DNA from: Pontibacterium granulatum
GTDB lineage: Bacteria > Pseudomonadota > Gammaproteobacteria > Pseudomonadales > Balneatricaceae
DNA: 64,000 bases
Assembly: GCF_029961155.1 (NCBI RefSeq)
Contig: NZ_JASBRH010000004.1
Span: 186,001 to 250,000, forward strand
Reading direction: 5' to 3'
Every line of letters begins with the position of its first letter. Position 1 is the first letter of the stretch. The position numbers and the translations under genes are program-made. This document shows, piece after piece, positions 35,210-44,418 of this stretch. Below the pieces are notes generated by a model that saw only the letters and a list, made by a program, of their open reading frames with translations, had not been told where the DNA came from and did no database searches.

Positions 35210-38200
35210 ATGGACTCTGGTAATCAGTATTTGCTGGCGACGCTTAACAACGCCACCCATCGTTCGTTCGCTTCGCTAAGGCATACCCTTCGCGATAAGA
35301 GCGCGCTGTTCAAAATCAGCCTCTTTACTCTGTTATACGGGCTCTGCGGTACCCTCACACTCTCTGTACTTTCGGTTGACCTGCAAATACTGAACACTTG
35401 GCTTGCCAATGGCGTTGCTTTGGCAGTCTTGCTCATTGGGGGCATCCAACTCTGGCCCGGCATTCTGTTAGGTTCCATTCTTAGCGGACTTTCCACAGAG
35501 AGCGCACCTACGTTGATCGGAAGCGTGGCGTTCGCCAACACTCTTGGTGTGCTATCAGCCGTAATCTATCTCAAACATTGGTATCACCGCGGCCTCAGCA
35601 TGCGCACCCGGCAGGACTATCTGCAGATTACAATCGCCGGTCTGATCTGCGCAGCAACCACCGCAACCCTCGGTACGCTCTCCCACGGACTGCTGGGTGA
35701 GGCACCGGGGAGCAGCCATCCGTACAACTTTGTGCACTGGTTCCAGGGAGACCTGTTAGGTGTTGTGGTGATCACCGTCTCCATTCTGGCGTGGAAGTGC
35801 CCGCCCCGGTACACCTACTCCTACACCCTGTTCAGTGAGGTTTTGTTTTTTGGCGCCATGACCTTGGTGGTCGCTTTTGCAATTTTTGCCGACGGCGCCG
35901 GTGGTTGGCTGGAATCCTATCTGATGTTCGCGTTCGTGGCTTGGGGCGGTGTGCGTTTCAAGATGCACGGCGCCCTGTTTGTAATCAGTATCTGCACCTT
36001 GTTAGGCATGGCTTACCTTGTCGAAGATATCGCCATCAACACGGAGCAGCAGCCCATCCAAGGCGTCACCAACCTGTGGATGTTCCTGATGGCGCTGAGT
36101 GTGATCGGCACAATTCTGGCTTTGGCTATCCAGGAGAAAGAGCAACTGGAAAATTCCGCCATCACTCGCAGCGAAGCATTACAAAAGCTTTACCAAGGCG
36201 CTCAACTCGACGAAGTTATCCATTTTGCTCTGCGCCAGATAGAGAAGGACAATCCGGAATTCCGCTGCTGCGCTGTGATCAGCAATAGCGGCGGAGATAT
36301 CGACATTCTGAGCGCCCCCCATATCAGTAAACGCTGGGATAAAGACACGACCGAAGCGTTGGCAGCCCTGACCCTGGCAAGTGCAACGCGTAAACGCTTC
36401 ACCGTCCCCGATGTGCAATGCGACCCGCAGTGGAAGAGCCGTGCGGAAATAGCCGAACGCCTGCGCATCCGCTCCTGTTACCTGCAGCCCATTCGCGGCG
36501 GCAACGGCAAGCAGTTGGGCATTTTTGCCCTATACAAAAAGTACGCTGGTACACCGTCGGGTAACGAGCGGCGTCTGGTCAATCGCATCAGCACCTTACT
36601 GGCCCTGGTGGTTGAGCAGTACCGCCAATCGGAAGAGTTGCAATTGGCATCGCTGATCTTTGGTAACAGCAGCGAAGCGATGACCGTCACCGACGCCAAC
36701 GGCCTCATTCTGGCCGTCAATCCGGCGTTTACTAAAGTGACCGGATACGAGTTTTCCGAAGTCAAAGGGCAGAAAACCAGCGTCCTGAGTTCCGATCTGC
36801 ACGATAAATCCTTCTACCGCACTATGTGGCAGTCACTGTCGGAAACCGGAGCCTGGCAGGGGGAGATCTGGAACAAGAAAAAAACCGGCGAGCTCTATCC
36901 CGAGTGGCTGACGATCAACACGGTCTACAACAAGGACGGTAATCCCCACCGCCGCGTCGCATTGTTTTCCGACCTATCCGCCCAGAAGGAATCGGAAAAA
37001 CTGATCTGGCAGCAGGCCAACCTGGACCCGCTAACCTCCCTGCCCAACCGCAATATGTTCCTGGACCTGATGAGCAGCGCCATGTGCGAAGCCGACTTTT
37101 CCGGCCTGCCGGTGGCCCTGCTGTTTATCGACCTCGATCGCTTTAAGGATGTGAACGACACCCTGGGACACCACCAGGGTGATGACCTGCTGAAACAGGT
37201 CGCCAAACGCATCAGCAACTGCGTACGTCAGTCCGATGTGGTTGCCCGCCTGGGGGGCGATGAGTTTACAGTGATCCTGAAGCAGGTCTCCAACGCTCAG
37301 AGCCCGGAACGCGTCGCCTCGGATATTATCAACGCACTCTCATCCAGCTATACACTGGATGACAACGAGGTGAACTACATCTCCGCCAGTGTCGGCATCA
37401 GCTTGTACCCGAACGATGCCCAGGATGTGCAGTCACTGCTGAAAAACGCCGACCAGGCGATGTACACCGCCAAGCGCCAGGGACGTAACCGCTATCAGTT
37501 CTTTACGCCACAGATGGAGGAGGAAACGCGAGAGCGCATCCAGCTCACCTCCGACCTGAAAACCGCCATCTGCAAGCAGGAGCTGGTCGCCTATTACCAA
37601 CCCATCGTTGATCTGCAGAACAACTCAGTCTATAAGGCCGAACTGCTGCTGCGCTGGATTCACCCGGTGCGCGGATTTGTCAGCCCGGCAGACTTTATTC
37701 CGCTGGCCGAGGAGACCGGCATCATCCTGGAGATCGGTGACTGGGTGTTCGGCCAGGCGTTGCAGCAGGTGAAGACCTGGCGCCACGCAATCGATCCCCG
37801 CTTCCAGATCAGCGTCAACGCCTCGCCAATCCAATTTCAGGATGCCCAGGGGAAACTCTCTCAGTGGACCGATCTGCTCGGCAAACGCGACCTCAATGGC
37901 AATGCGATCACCATTGAGATCACCGAGAACCTGCTGATGCAGTCCGGCGATCAGGTCACCGCCACGCTGAAAGGTTTCCGTGATGCGGGTATGCAGATCT
38001 CCCTGGACGACTTTGGCACCGGCTACTCATCGCTCTCCTACCTGCGCCAGTTGGATATCGATTTCCTGAAGATCGATCAATCCTTCGTGCGCAATTTGAG
38101 CAAGAATTCCAGTGAACTGTCACTGTGTGAAGCGATCATCGTGATGGCCCATAAACTGGGCATCAAAGTGGTGGCCGAAGGGATTGAAACCGAAGAGCAG

Positions 38201-38338
38201 CAGATGCTGCTGACCCAGGCAGGATGCGACTACGGACAGGGCTATCTGTTCTCAAAACCATTACCTGCAGCGCAGTTCGATGACTGGTACCGCTCCTTTC
38301 AGCCGGTCACGATCAGCGCTCAATCAGTAGAAAAATAA
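35210..38338 (+). CDS. MASE1-GAF-PAS-GGDEF-EAL cyclic-di-GMP enzyme
   Basis: A 1042-residue dual-domain c-di-GMP protein. Residues about 35-310 form a MASE1-type integral membrane sensor with eight or more helices (WLANGVALAVLLIGGIQLWP). A GAF-like domain (about 325-465), a PAS domain (about 480-595; SSEAMTVTDANGLILAVN), a GGDEF domain with intact GGDEF near residue 682, and an EAL domain follow. The EAL signature is ELL (residue about 811, KAELLLRW) with later catalytic motifs NLLMQ, DDFGTGYSSLSYL and KIDQSFV present. Both activities look possible. A perfect Fnr/Anr box is upstream. The stop codon overlaps the start of the next gene by 1 bp, so it may be co-transcribed with the PAS-chemoreceptor pair. 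Confidence 0.9.
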   Translation: MDSGNQYLLATLNNATHRSFASLRHTLRDKSALFKISLFTLLYGLCGTLTLSVLSVDLQILNTWLANGVALAVLLIGGIQLWPGILLGSILSGLSTESAPTLIGSVAFANTLGVLSAVIYLKHWYHRGLSMRTRQDYLQITIAGLICAATTATLGTLSHGLLGEAPGSSHPYNFVHWFQGDLLGVVVITVSILAWKCPPRYTYSYTLFSEVLFFGAMTLVVAFAIFADGAGGWLESYLMFAFVAWGGVRFKMHGALFVISICTLLGMAYLVEDIAINTEQQPIQGVTNLWMFLMALSVIGTILALAIQEKEQLENSAITRSEALQKLYQGAQLDEVIHFALRQIEKDNPEFRCCAVISNSGGDIDILSAPHISKRWDKDTTEALAALTLASATRKRFTVPDVQCDPQWKSRAEIAERLRIRSCYLQPIRGGNGKQLGIFALYKKYAGTPSGNERRLVNRISTLLALVVEQYRQSEELQLASLIFGNSSEAMTVTDANGLILAVNPAFTKVTGYEFSEVKGQKTSVLSSDLHDKSFYRTMWQSLSETGAWQGEIWNKKKTGELYPEWLTINTVYNKDGNPHRRVALFSDLSAQKESEKLIWQQANLDPLTSLPNRNMFLDLMSSAMCEADFSGLPVALLFIDLDRFKDVNDTLGHHQGDDLLKQVAKRISNCVRQSDVVARLGGDEFTVILKQVSNAQSPERVASDIINALSSSYTLDDNEVNYISASVGISLYPNDAQDVQSLLKNADQAMYTAKRQGRNRYQFFTPQMEEETRERIQLTSDLKTAICKQELVAYYQPIVDLQNNSVYKAELLLRWIHPVRGFVSPADFIPLAEETGIILEIGDWVFGQALQQVKTWRHAIDPRFQISVNASPIQFQDAQGKLSQWTDLLGKRDLNGNAITIEITENLLMQSGDQVTATLKGFRDAGMQISLDDFGTGYSSLSYLRQLDIDFLKIDQSFVRNLSKNSSELSLCEAIIVMAHKLGIKVVAEGIETEEQQMLLTQAGCDYGQGYLFSKPLPAAQFDDWYRSFQPVTISAQSVEK

Positions 38339-38856
38339 TGAAAAACAAAATCACCCCAACCCAGCACGAACGCGTGATGACGGAGGGCGACTTCATCGTG
38401 TCCAAAACGGATGCCAGCGGTCGCATCACCTACTGCAACGAGATCTTTATCCAGTTCTCCGGTTACTCCGAAGAGGAGCTGCTGGGCACCCAGCACAACA
38501 TCGTGCGCCATCCGGATATGCCCCGCGGTGTATTCCACTTTCTCTGGACCACCATCAAGGAAGGCAAGGAGTGCTTCGCCTACGTCAAAAACATGGCCAA
38601 AGATGGCAGTTTTTACTGGGTCTTTGCCAACGTCACACCCGATAACGGACCGGATGGACGCCCGCTGGGCTATTTCTCCGTGCGCCGCAAACCGCGCCCG
38701 GAAGCGGTCGCCCTCGTGTCAGAACTCTACGCTGAACTGCTGGCAGAAGAGCAAAGGGCAGGACCACGTGATGCCATTGATGCATCCCTTAGCCTACTGA
38801 CCTCCAAACTCAACCAACTGAATCTCAGCTATGACGAATTTATCCTTTCTATCTAA
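38338..38856 (+). CDS. Aer-like PAS-domain protein
   Basis: A 172-residue soluble protein with a single PAS domain (residues about 18-125; [20 protein letters not shown], then [19 protein letters not shown]). The NIVRHPDMP motif is diagnostic of the FAD-binding PAS of aerotaxis receptor Aer. The remaining 50 residues are helical. The frame overlaps the start of the chemoreceptor gene by 26 bp. In classical Aer, this PAS is joined to the HAMP and signalling domains in one chain; here the sensor and receptor are separate genes. Confidence 0.88.
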   Translation: MKNKITPTQHERVMTEGDFIVSKTDASGRITYCNEIFIQFSGYSEEELLGTQHNIVRHPDMPRGVFHFLWTTIKEGKECFAYVKNMAKDGSFYWVFANVTPDNGPDGRPLGYFSVRRKPRPEAVALVSELYAELLAEEQRAGPRDAIDASLSLLTSKLNQLNLSYDEFILSI

Positions 38857-40363
38857 AGCGGTATACGCGGTTGTTTTCCTGAACCTGCTGCTGTTTATTG
38901 CCGGGATTATCGGCGTGGCGTCCCACGGCTGGCTACCGATGGACTGGCTCTGGTTTAGCGGATTGATGGTGTTTGGTATAGGCAGTGCCCTGCTCTATCT
39001 GCACAACCTGCGCATCGCCCTGTCACCGCTGACCGAGATCACTCGCGTGGCACGGGAGATTAGCGATGGCCAATTGGGCTCGCGTATCACCCATATCCGC
39101 CACCGCAATAGCCTGGGCGAGGTGTGCTGGCACTTTAACAACATGCTTGACCAGCTGGAGACCTGTTTCCGCGAACAGTCCACCGCGCTGAAGTTTGCCA
39201 GCGAAGGCAAATTCTACCGCAAGATGCAGACCTCAGGCCTGCACGGCGCCTACCGTGAGGCTCTGGAACAAGGCAACCAGTCGCTGGAGATTTTGCAGGA
39301 AAACCACCAGAAGGAGCGTCGCAACAAGCTGCTCTCCAACCTGGGACACCTGAACGCCGAAAACCTGCTGAAAAACATGACCACCAGCCAAACCGACATC
39401 CGCGGCATCGTCTCCGCCACCGAAGAGCTGGAAGCCCTGTCGGCGAAAAACGCCGCAGCAGCTGAAGACAGCCTCCAGTCGATGCAGGATATGAGCAACA
39501 TCTTCAGCCAACTGGTGCAGAAGATCGATCAGACAGCCAAAGCTGTCGAAGAGTTTAACGCCCACCAGGAAGCAGTCACCCATTCGGTGAACCTGATCAC
39601 CACGATTGCCGACCAGACCAACCTGCTGGCACTGAATGCGGCGATTGAAGCGGCCCGTGCCGGTGAACACGGACGTGGTTTCTCCGTGGTCGCCGATGAG
39701 GTGCGCAGCCTCGCCGAACACTCCAAACGGGCGTCATCGGAGATCTCTGACGTAATGCAAACCCTGCGACAGGGCTCATCGAAAATGCTGACCGATACCG
39801 AAGCAATGCGCGAGATGTCGATCGCTTCCAGCAATACGCTGGGTCAGTTCGAGAGTCACTTCAATCAAGTCGCCCAGTCGTCCAACACTGCGCTGTCCCG
39901 TATCAGCTATATCCACGACGTGAGCTTTGCCTCCCTCGCCAAGCTGGAGCATTTTATCCACAAGCAGAACGGTTATACGGCGGTGAATCTGGGACGGGAT
40001 TCAAGCAACGCCCGCGCAGCGGATATCGATACGCACCAGTGCTACCTTGGTCAGTGGATGAGTGCTGACGATACGCAGGAGCAGTTTGGCCAACTGCGTG
40101 CCTTCAACGCGATTACAGCACCGCATGCAGACCTGCACCTGAATATGCAGTTGGCGCTGGAACTGATCGGCCAGGATTGGGAACAGGATCTGGATATACA
40201 GACACAGCTGTACGCCACCTTCGAACAGATCGAAAGCGCCTGTGACACCGTGATCGATGCACTGGATGAAATGGTCGACGCCAAACACCAACGCTACAAC
40301 AGTGATGCATTTGCAGGGATCGAGCCGTATGAACCGCCGCCGCAGCGATACAGTGCGGCCTGA
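38831..40363 (+). CDS. methyl-accepting chemotaxis protein with C-terminal CZB domain
   Basis: A 510-residue chemoreceptor. Two membrane segments lie close together (about 10-30 and 38-58) with almost no periplasmic loop, as in Aer. A HAMP domain (about 60-115), then the signalling hairpin with the tip [20 protein letters not shown], follow. The C-terminus carries a CZB zinc-binding domain (about 375-475): [12 protein letters not shown]402-Q-C404-YLGQW, and APHADLH. CZB domains bind zinc through one Cys and three His and respond to oxidants in other bacteria. It lacks its own sensory PAS and should receive redox input from the PAS protein encoded in the overlapping gene. Confidence 0.9.
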   Translation: MTNLSFLSKAVYAVVFLNLLLFIAGIIGVASHGWLPMDWLWFSGLMVFGIGSALLYLHNLRIALSPLTEITRVAREISDGQLGSRITHIRHRNSLGEVCWHFNNMLDQLETCFREQSTALKFASEGKFYRKMQTSGLHGAYREALEQGNQSLEILQENHQKERRNKLLSNLGHLNAENLLKNMTTSQTDIRGIVSATEELEALSAKNAAAAEDSLQSMQDMSNIFSQLVQKIDQTAKAVEEFNAHQEAVTHSVNLITTIADQTNLLALNAAIEAARAGEHGRGFSVVADEVRSLAEHSKRASSEISDVMQTLRQGSSKMLTDTEAMREMSIASSNTLGQFESHFNQVAQSSNTALSRISYIHDVSFASLAKLEHFIHKQNGYTAVNLGRDSSNARAADIDTHQCYLGQWMSADDTQEQFGQLRAFNAITAPHADLHLNMQLALELIGQDWEQDLDIQTQLYATFEQIESACDTVIDALDEMVDAKHQRYNSDAFAGIEPYEPPPQRYSAA

Positions 40364-40463
40364 AGCAAGGACGGCTTAACCAGGCCTGCCGCAGTTATTT
40401 GCTCGGACATGGATGTTCGTTGAGGCTTCAACTGATAGGCTAGTCTCAGGCCTCGCCAACCTG

Positions 40464-41381
40464 TTACAGGTTGTCCCCCGCTTCCTGTTCTGCCTCTGAT
40501 AGCAGCCACTGACGAAAGACTTCCGCGTGCGGATGATGGTAACTGGTATCAGGGTTGACCAGATAAAAGGCTTCCTCGGTGGGCACCGATTCAGCCATCG
40601 GCGCAATCAACTCTCCAGACGCTAGCTTACGCGCCACCAGCGAGGTCCGTCCCAAGGCAATCCCCTGCCCCAGTGACGCCATCTCCAGAGCGGTAATCAG
40701 AGTATCCAGCTGGAAGCTCTGCGGTGAATCGATTTCCGGATGACCGGTTTTGTTGAGCCAATGGCCCCAGCCTTCCTTGTAACCGATCACATGCAACAGG
40801 GTGTGGTTTTCCAGCTCTTCAGGGGTACCTGGGGGCGATAATCCGTTATCCAGCTGTGGACTGCAGACTGGGATCAACTCATCCCAGGTAAGGCGGCTTG
40901 CGGTGAATCCACGCCAAACACCCGTTCCATAGCGGATCTCCATATCGGCCTCTTTTTCCCGCTCATCCACCCAGATGTTGCTGCTGATGCGTAACCCAAT
41001 CTCGGGGTGCAACGCACGGAATCGTCCTAAACGGGGCGCAAGCCAAGTGGTGAAGAAGACCAGATTAACCCGAACGTTCAGTAATCGGTTACGTCCTTGA
41101 CCAAACAACTCATCGGTGGCAACGGCCAGACGTTCAATTGATTCCTGCACCACCGGCATAAAACCCTGTCCGGCCTCGGTCAACTCGAGGCCACGCGGCA
41201 GTCGCTTAAACAGAGCCATACCCAGCTGATTCTCCAGCCCTTTGATCTGCTGACTGATCGCCGCCTGCGTCATATTCAGCTCAGCAGCCGCCTGGGTGAA
41301 ATTGAGGTGACGGGCAGACGCTTCAAACGCACGTAGCCAGTTTAGCGGGGGCAGTTTCTTTTTAACGTTTTTTGCTTTCAT
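40464..41381 (-). CDS. LysR-family regulator, probable DddR
   Basis: A 305-residue LysR-type regulator: HTH at about 10-65 (LNWLRAFEASARHLNFTQ and MTQAAISQQIKGLE), then an effector-binding domain. It resembles the GcvA-type LysR branch. ATG 41381 is used; a TTG 24 bases upstream is in frame. It lies downstream of dddC at 191 bp on the same strand. LysR regulators named DddR control dddD clusters in response to DMSP or its products in Marinomonas and Halomonas, so the role is inferred from context. Confidence 0.75.
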   Translation of the reverse strand: MKAKNVKKKLPPLNWLRAFEASARHLNFTQAAAELNMTQAAISQQIKGLENQLGMALFKRLPRGLELTEAGQGFMPVVQESIERLAVATDELFGQGRNRLLNVRVNLVFFTTWLAPRLGRFRALHPEIGLRISSNIWVDEREKEADMEIRYGTGVWRGFTASRLTWDELIPVCSPQLDNGLSPPGTPEELENHTLLHVIGYKEGWGHWLNKTGHPEIDSPQSFQLDTLITALEMASLGQGIALGRTSLVARKLASGELIAPMAESVPTEEAFYLVNPDTSYHHPHAEVFRQWLLSEAEQEAGDNL

Positions 41382-41529
41382 CGTGGGCAACCGACACTCG
41401 AACAACCTGACGGTAATTTATTCTTATTTGATGATTCCAGAATAAGCTAAGACAGCGCAGTCGCAAGAAAAAAGTGTAAGAAATTCTTCAACTTACTCTT
41501 GCCCCCTATAAGGCTTGTCACGGCAGGAA

Positions 41530-41556
41530 CACCACGCCCGCAAATGGGACGTGGTG
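41530..41556 (-). terminator. hairpin downstream of dddC
   Basis: On the minus strand caccacg-t-ccc / ggg-cgtggtg makes a ten-pair stem with one bulge and a 6-base loop, starting about 16 bases after the dddC stop. It lacks a T tail. It may separate the ddd transcript from the LysR gene. Confidence 0.5.
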
Positions 41557-41571
41557 CCGACGAACATTCGC

Positions 41572-43068
41572 CTATTTCATGGTTGGCATCGAGAAGTTCA
41601 CACCTTCACGCACACCGGCAGACGGCCAGCGCTGGGTGATCGTTTTGCGCTTAGTGTAGAAACGCACGCCATCCGGTCCGTAGGCATGGAGGTCACCAAA
41701 CAGGGAACGTTTCCAACCACCAAAGCTGTGATATGCCACAGGCACCGGCAACGGTACGTTGATACCCACCATGCCCACCTGGATGTGGTCGGAGAAGTAA
41801 CGCGCAGCCTCACCGTCACGGGTAAAGATGCAGGTACCGTTACCGTATTCGTGGTCATCGATCAGCTGCATCGCCTCTTCCATGCTGTTCACACGCACCA
41901 CCTGCAGCACCGGACCAAAGATCTCTTCCTGATAGCTCTGCATCTGCGGTGTAACACCGTCGATCAACGTAGCGCCTACAAAGAAACCTTCCTCGTAGCC
42001 ACTCACCTCCGGGCATCGGCCATCCACCACCACGGAGGCCCCATCCTGTTCGGCACTGTCGATGTACCCCACCACCTTCTGCTGGTGTTGGGCGGTAATT
42101 ACCGGACCGAAGTCATTGCTGCTGTCGGTGTAAGCCCCCACTTTCAGGGACTGCATCGCGTCGCGCATTTTGCCTACCAGCGCATCCGCCGCGGCATCAC
42201 CTACAGCCACCGCTACGGACAGCGCCATGCAGCGCTCACCAGAGGACCCAAATGCTGCCCCCAGCAGCTGGTTCACCGCGTTATCCATATCCGCATCCGG
42301 CATCACGATGGCGTGGTTTTTCGCACCACCCAGTGCCTGACAGCGTTTACCGTTGGCATTGGCTGTGCTGTAGATGTACTCCGCAATCGGGGTGGAACCC
42401 ACAAAGCTCACTGCCTTGATACGCTCGTCGGTCAGCAGCACATCCACCGCTTCCTTGTCACCGTTCACTACGTTGAGCACACCGTCCGGCAAACCCGCTT
42501 CCTGCAGCAACTGGGCGATAAACAGCGTGGAGCTTGGATCGCGCTCGGATGGCTTGAGTACGAAGGTGTTACCGCAAGCGATGGCCAGCGGAAACATCCA
42601 CATCGGCACCATGGTTGGGAAGTTAAACGGGGTAATGCCAGCCACTACACCCAGTGGCTGGAGTTCACTCCAGGAGTCGATACCCGGCCCTACATTCTTG
42701 GTGTAATCACCTTTCAGTAATTCCGGGATACCACAGGCAAACTCAACATTCTCGATACCACGCTGCAACTCACCCGCCGCGTCGTGGCTGATTTTGCCGT
42801 GCTCTTCACCGATCATGGCGCAGATCTTGTCGGCATTCTGTTCCAGCAACTCCTTGTAACGGAACATGATGCGCGCACGCTTGATCGGCGGTGTATTGCG
42901 CCACGCTGGATACGCCGCCTGTGCGGCAGCGATCGCTTCCTCAACCGTTGCTTTTGACGCCAGCGCAACCTGCTTGGAGACGCTGCCAGTGGCCGGGTTG
43001 TATACGTCCTGCACGCGGTCTGTTTCAGAGACCATAGTGCCGTTAATCAGATGACCTACGATGTTCAT
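41572..43068 (-). CDS. dddC: methylmalonate/malonate-semialdehyde dehydrogenase (DddC)
   Basis: CoA-acylating aldehyde dehydrogenase of 498 residues. The ALDH fold has Asn149 in TPFNFP and catalytic Cys280 in FGSSGERCMALS; the SGERCMA motif and length identify the MMSDH/DddC group. In DMSP catabolism it converts malonate semialdehyde to acetyl-CoA and CO2. On sequence alone it could also be MmsA (valine or inositol degradation). Neighbourhood to dddB, dddT and dddD decides for DddC. Confidence 0.88.
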   Translation of the reverse strand: MNIVGHLINGTMVSETDRVQDVYNPATGSVSKQVALASKATVEEAIAAAQAAYPAWRNTPPIKRARIMFRYKELLEQNADKICAMIGEEHGKISHDAAGELQRGIENVEFACGIPELLKGDYTKNVGPGIDSWSELQPLGVVAGITPFNFPTMVPMWMFPLAIACGNTFVLKPSERDPSSTLFIAQLLQEAGLPDGVLNVVNGDKEAVDVLLTDERIKAVSFVGSTPIAEYIYSTANANGKRCQALGGAKNHAIVMPDADMDNAVNQLLGAAFGSSGERCMALSVAVAVGDAAADALVGKMRDAMQSLKVGAYTDSSNDFGPVITAQHQQKVVGYIDSAEQDGASVVVDGRCPEVSGYEEGFFVGATLIDGVTPQMQSYQEEIFGPVLQVVRVNSMEEAMQLIDDHEYGNGTCIFTRDGEAARYFSDHIQVGMVGINVPLPVPVAYHSFGGWKRSLFGDLHAYGPDGVRFYTKRKTITQRWPSAGVREGVNFSMPTMK

Positions 43069-43148
43069 TCTTTTTCTTTCCTCAATTCATAACGGATAAG
43101 CAGTTGCCTGCAGAATTCGATTCAAAAACCGCACAAACGCCTGAGCGC

Positions 43149-44306
43149 TCACCACAGTGTTTTGTAGATTTCGACTATTTCCTGTGCGCTCGGGATACGG
43201 GGGTTGTTGTTGGGCGAACCGGATGCCAGCGCCTGCTCCGCCATGGTTGGCATCAGCTCCATAAAAGTGGCACGGTCGATGCCGAATTGTTCCGGTGTTG
43301 GTACCTGCAGCTCATCGTTCAGCGCCCGTAACTCATCCAGCAACTTGGCATTTGCAAGCTCGTCACTGTCGGCCTCGCTGGCAACACCGATGGCACGGGC
43401 ACAGGTGGCGTAGCGCTCTGGTGCACCGGGGATCGAGAATTCGGTTACACTCGGCAGCAACATGGCGTTGGATAAACCATGTGGCACGTGGAATGCTGCG
43501 CCGATCGGACGACTCATACCGTGTACCAGAGCCACAGAGGCGTTGGAGAACGCCACACCGGCCAGGGTGGAGCCTAGCATCATCGCTTCGCGGGCCGCAG
43601 CGTCGGATCCGTCGTGATACACCTTGCGCAGATTCGGACCGATCAACTTCATCGCCGCCAGCGCCTGGCTGTCACTGTAGTGGTTCGCCTTCTGGCTCAC
43701 ATACGCCTCCATGGCGTGAGTCAGCGCATCTATGCCGGTATCGGCGGAGATACGGGCAGGCAACGACAGCGTCAGCGTGTAGTCCACCAACGCCGCCACT
43801 GGCATAAAACCAACACCTACACAGAGCATTTTTTCATCGGTGGTTTCGTCAGTGATGATTGTGAAACGGGTCACTTCAGAACCGGTGCCTGCAGTGGTTG
43901 GCACAGCGATAATCGGCAGGCCCTCTTCGTTGACGATGCGTGGGAATTTGTAGTCTCGCATCTCACCGCCGAACTTGCCGAGAATCCCCATGGCTTTGGC
44001 ACTGTCGATCGGGCTACCGCCCCCCAGCGCGATAATGCTGTCGTAGTTACCGTCCTGGATGGCGGCAACACCGGCCTGAATCGAGTCCACGGTTGGCTCG
44101 GGCACGGTGTCATCAAACACGTCGGCATTCACACCGTGATTGCCCAATACCTCCTGGATACGGCCGGCATAACCCAGCTGGACCATCATCTTGTCAGTGA
44201 TGATCAACGGGCGGTCACAGCCCAGGCTCATCAGTACTTCATGTACGTGTTCACTGGCACCCGCACCAACCTGCATGATGCGGGGAAGAATTACTTGAGA
44301 GGACAT
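43149..44306 (-). CDS. dddB: iron-containing alcohol dehydrogenase (DddB)
   Basis: A group III alcohol dehydrogenase that, in this pathway, oxidises 3-hydroxypropionate to malonate semialdehyde. ATG 44306 is chosen since GGAG lies five bases upstream; the frame is open 29 codons further but without support. The 385 residues contain the NAD-binding GGGSPIDSAKAMG and the metal site region DALTHAMEAYVS plus HGLSNAMLLP. It lies between dddT and dddC, the standard order. Confidence 0.88.
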   Translation of the reverse strand: MSSQVILPRIMQVGAGASEHVHEVLMSLGCDRPLIITDKMMVQLGYAGRIQEVLGNHGVNADVFDDTVPEPTVDSIQAGVAAIQDGNYDSIIALGGGSPIDSAKAMGILGKFGGEMRDYKFPRIVNEEGLPIIAVPTTAGTGSEVTRFTIITDETTDEKMLCVGVGFMPVAALVDYTLTLSLPARISADTGIDALTHAMEAYVSQKANHYSDSQALAAMKLIGPNLRKVYHDGSDAAAREAMMLGSTLAGVAFSNASVALVHGMSRPIGAAFHVPHGLSNAMLLPSVTEFSIPGAPERYATCARAIGVASEADSDELANAKLLDELRALNDELQVPTPEQFGIDRATFMELMPTMAEQALASGSPNNNPRIPSAQEIVEIYKTLW

Positions 44307-44418
44307 ATCAACTCCACGAGTAAGTTCAGATGACGGCTTCACGCTCAGTTCACACGCAGTTAAGCCGTCGGGTTGATTTGAGAGGAAACACACCTGTGCT
44401 CCCTGCTTTGCGGGAAAA

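Noticed and set aside
41515-42720. 401-codon open frame on the plus strand
   Set aside because: Antisense to dddC; His- and Thr-rich composition with no domain.
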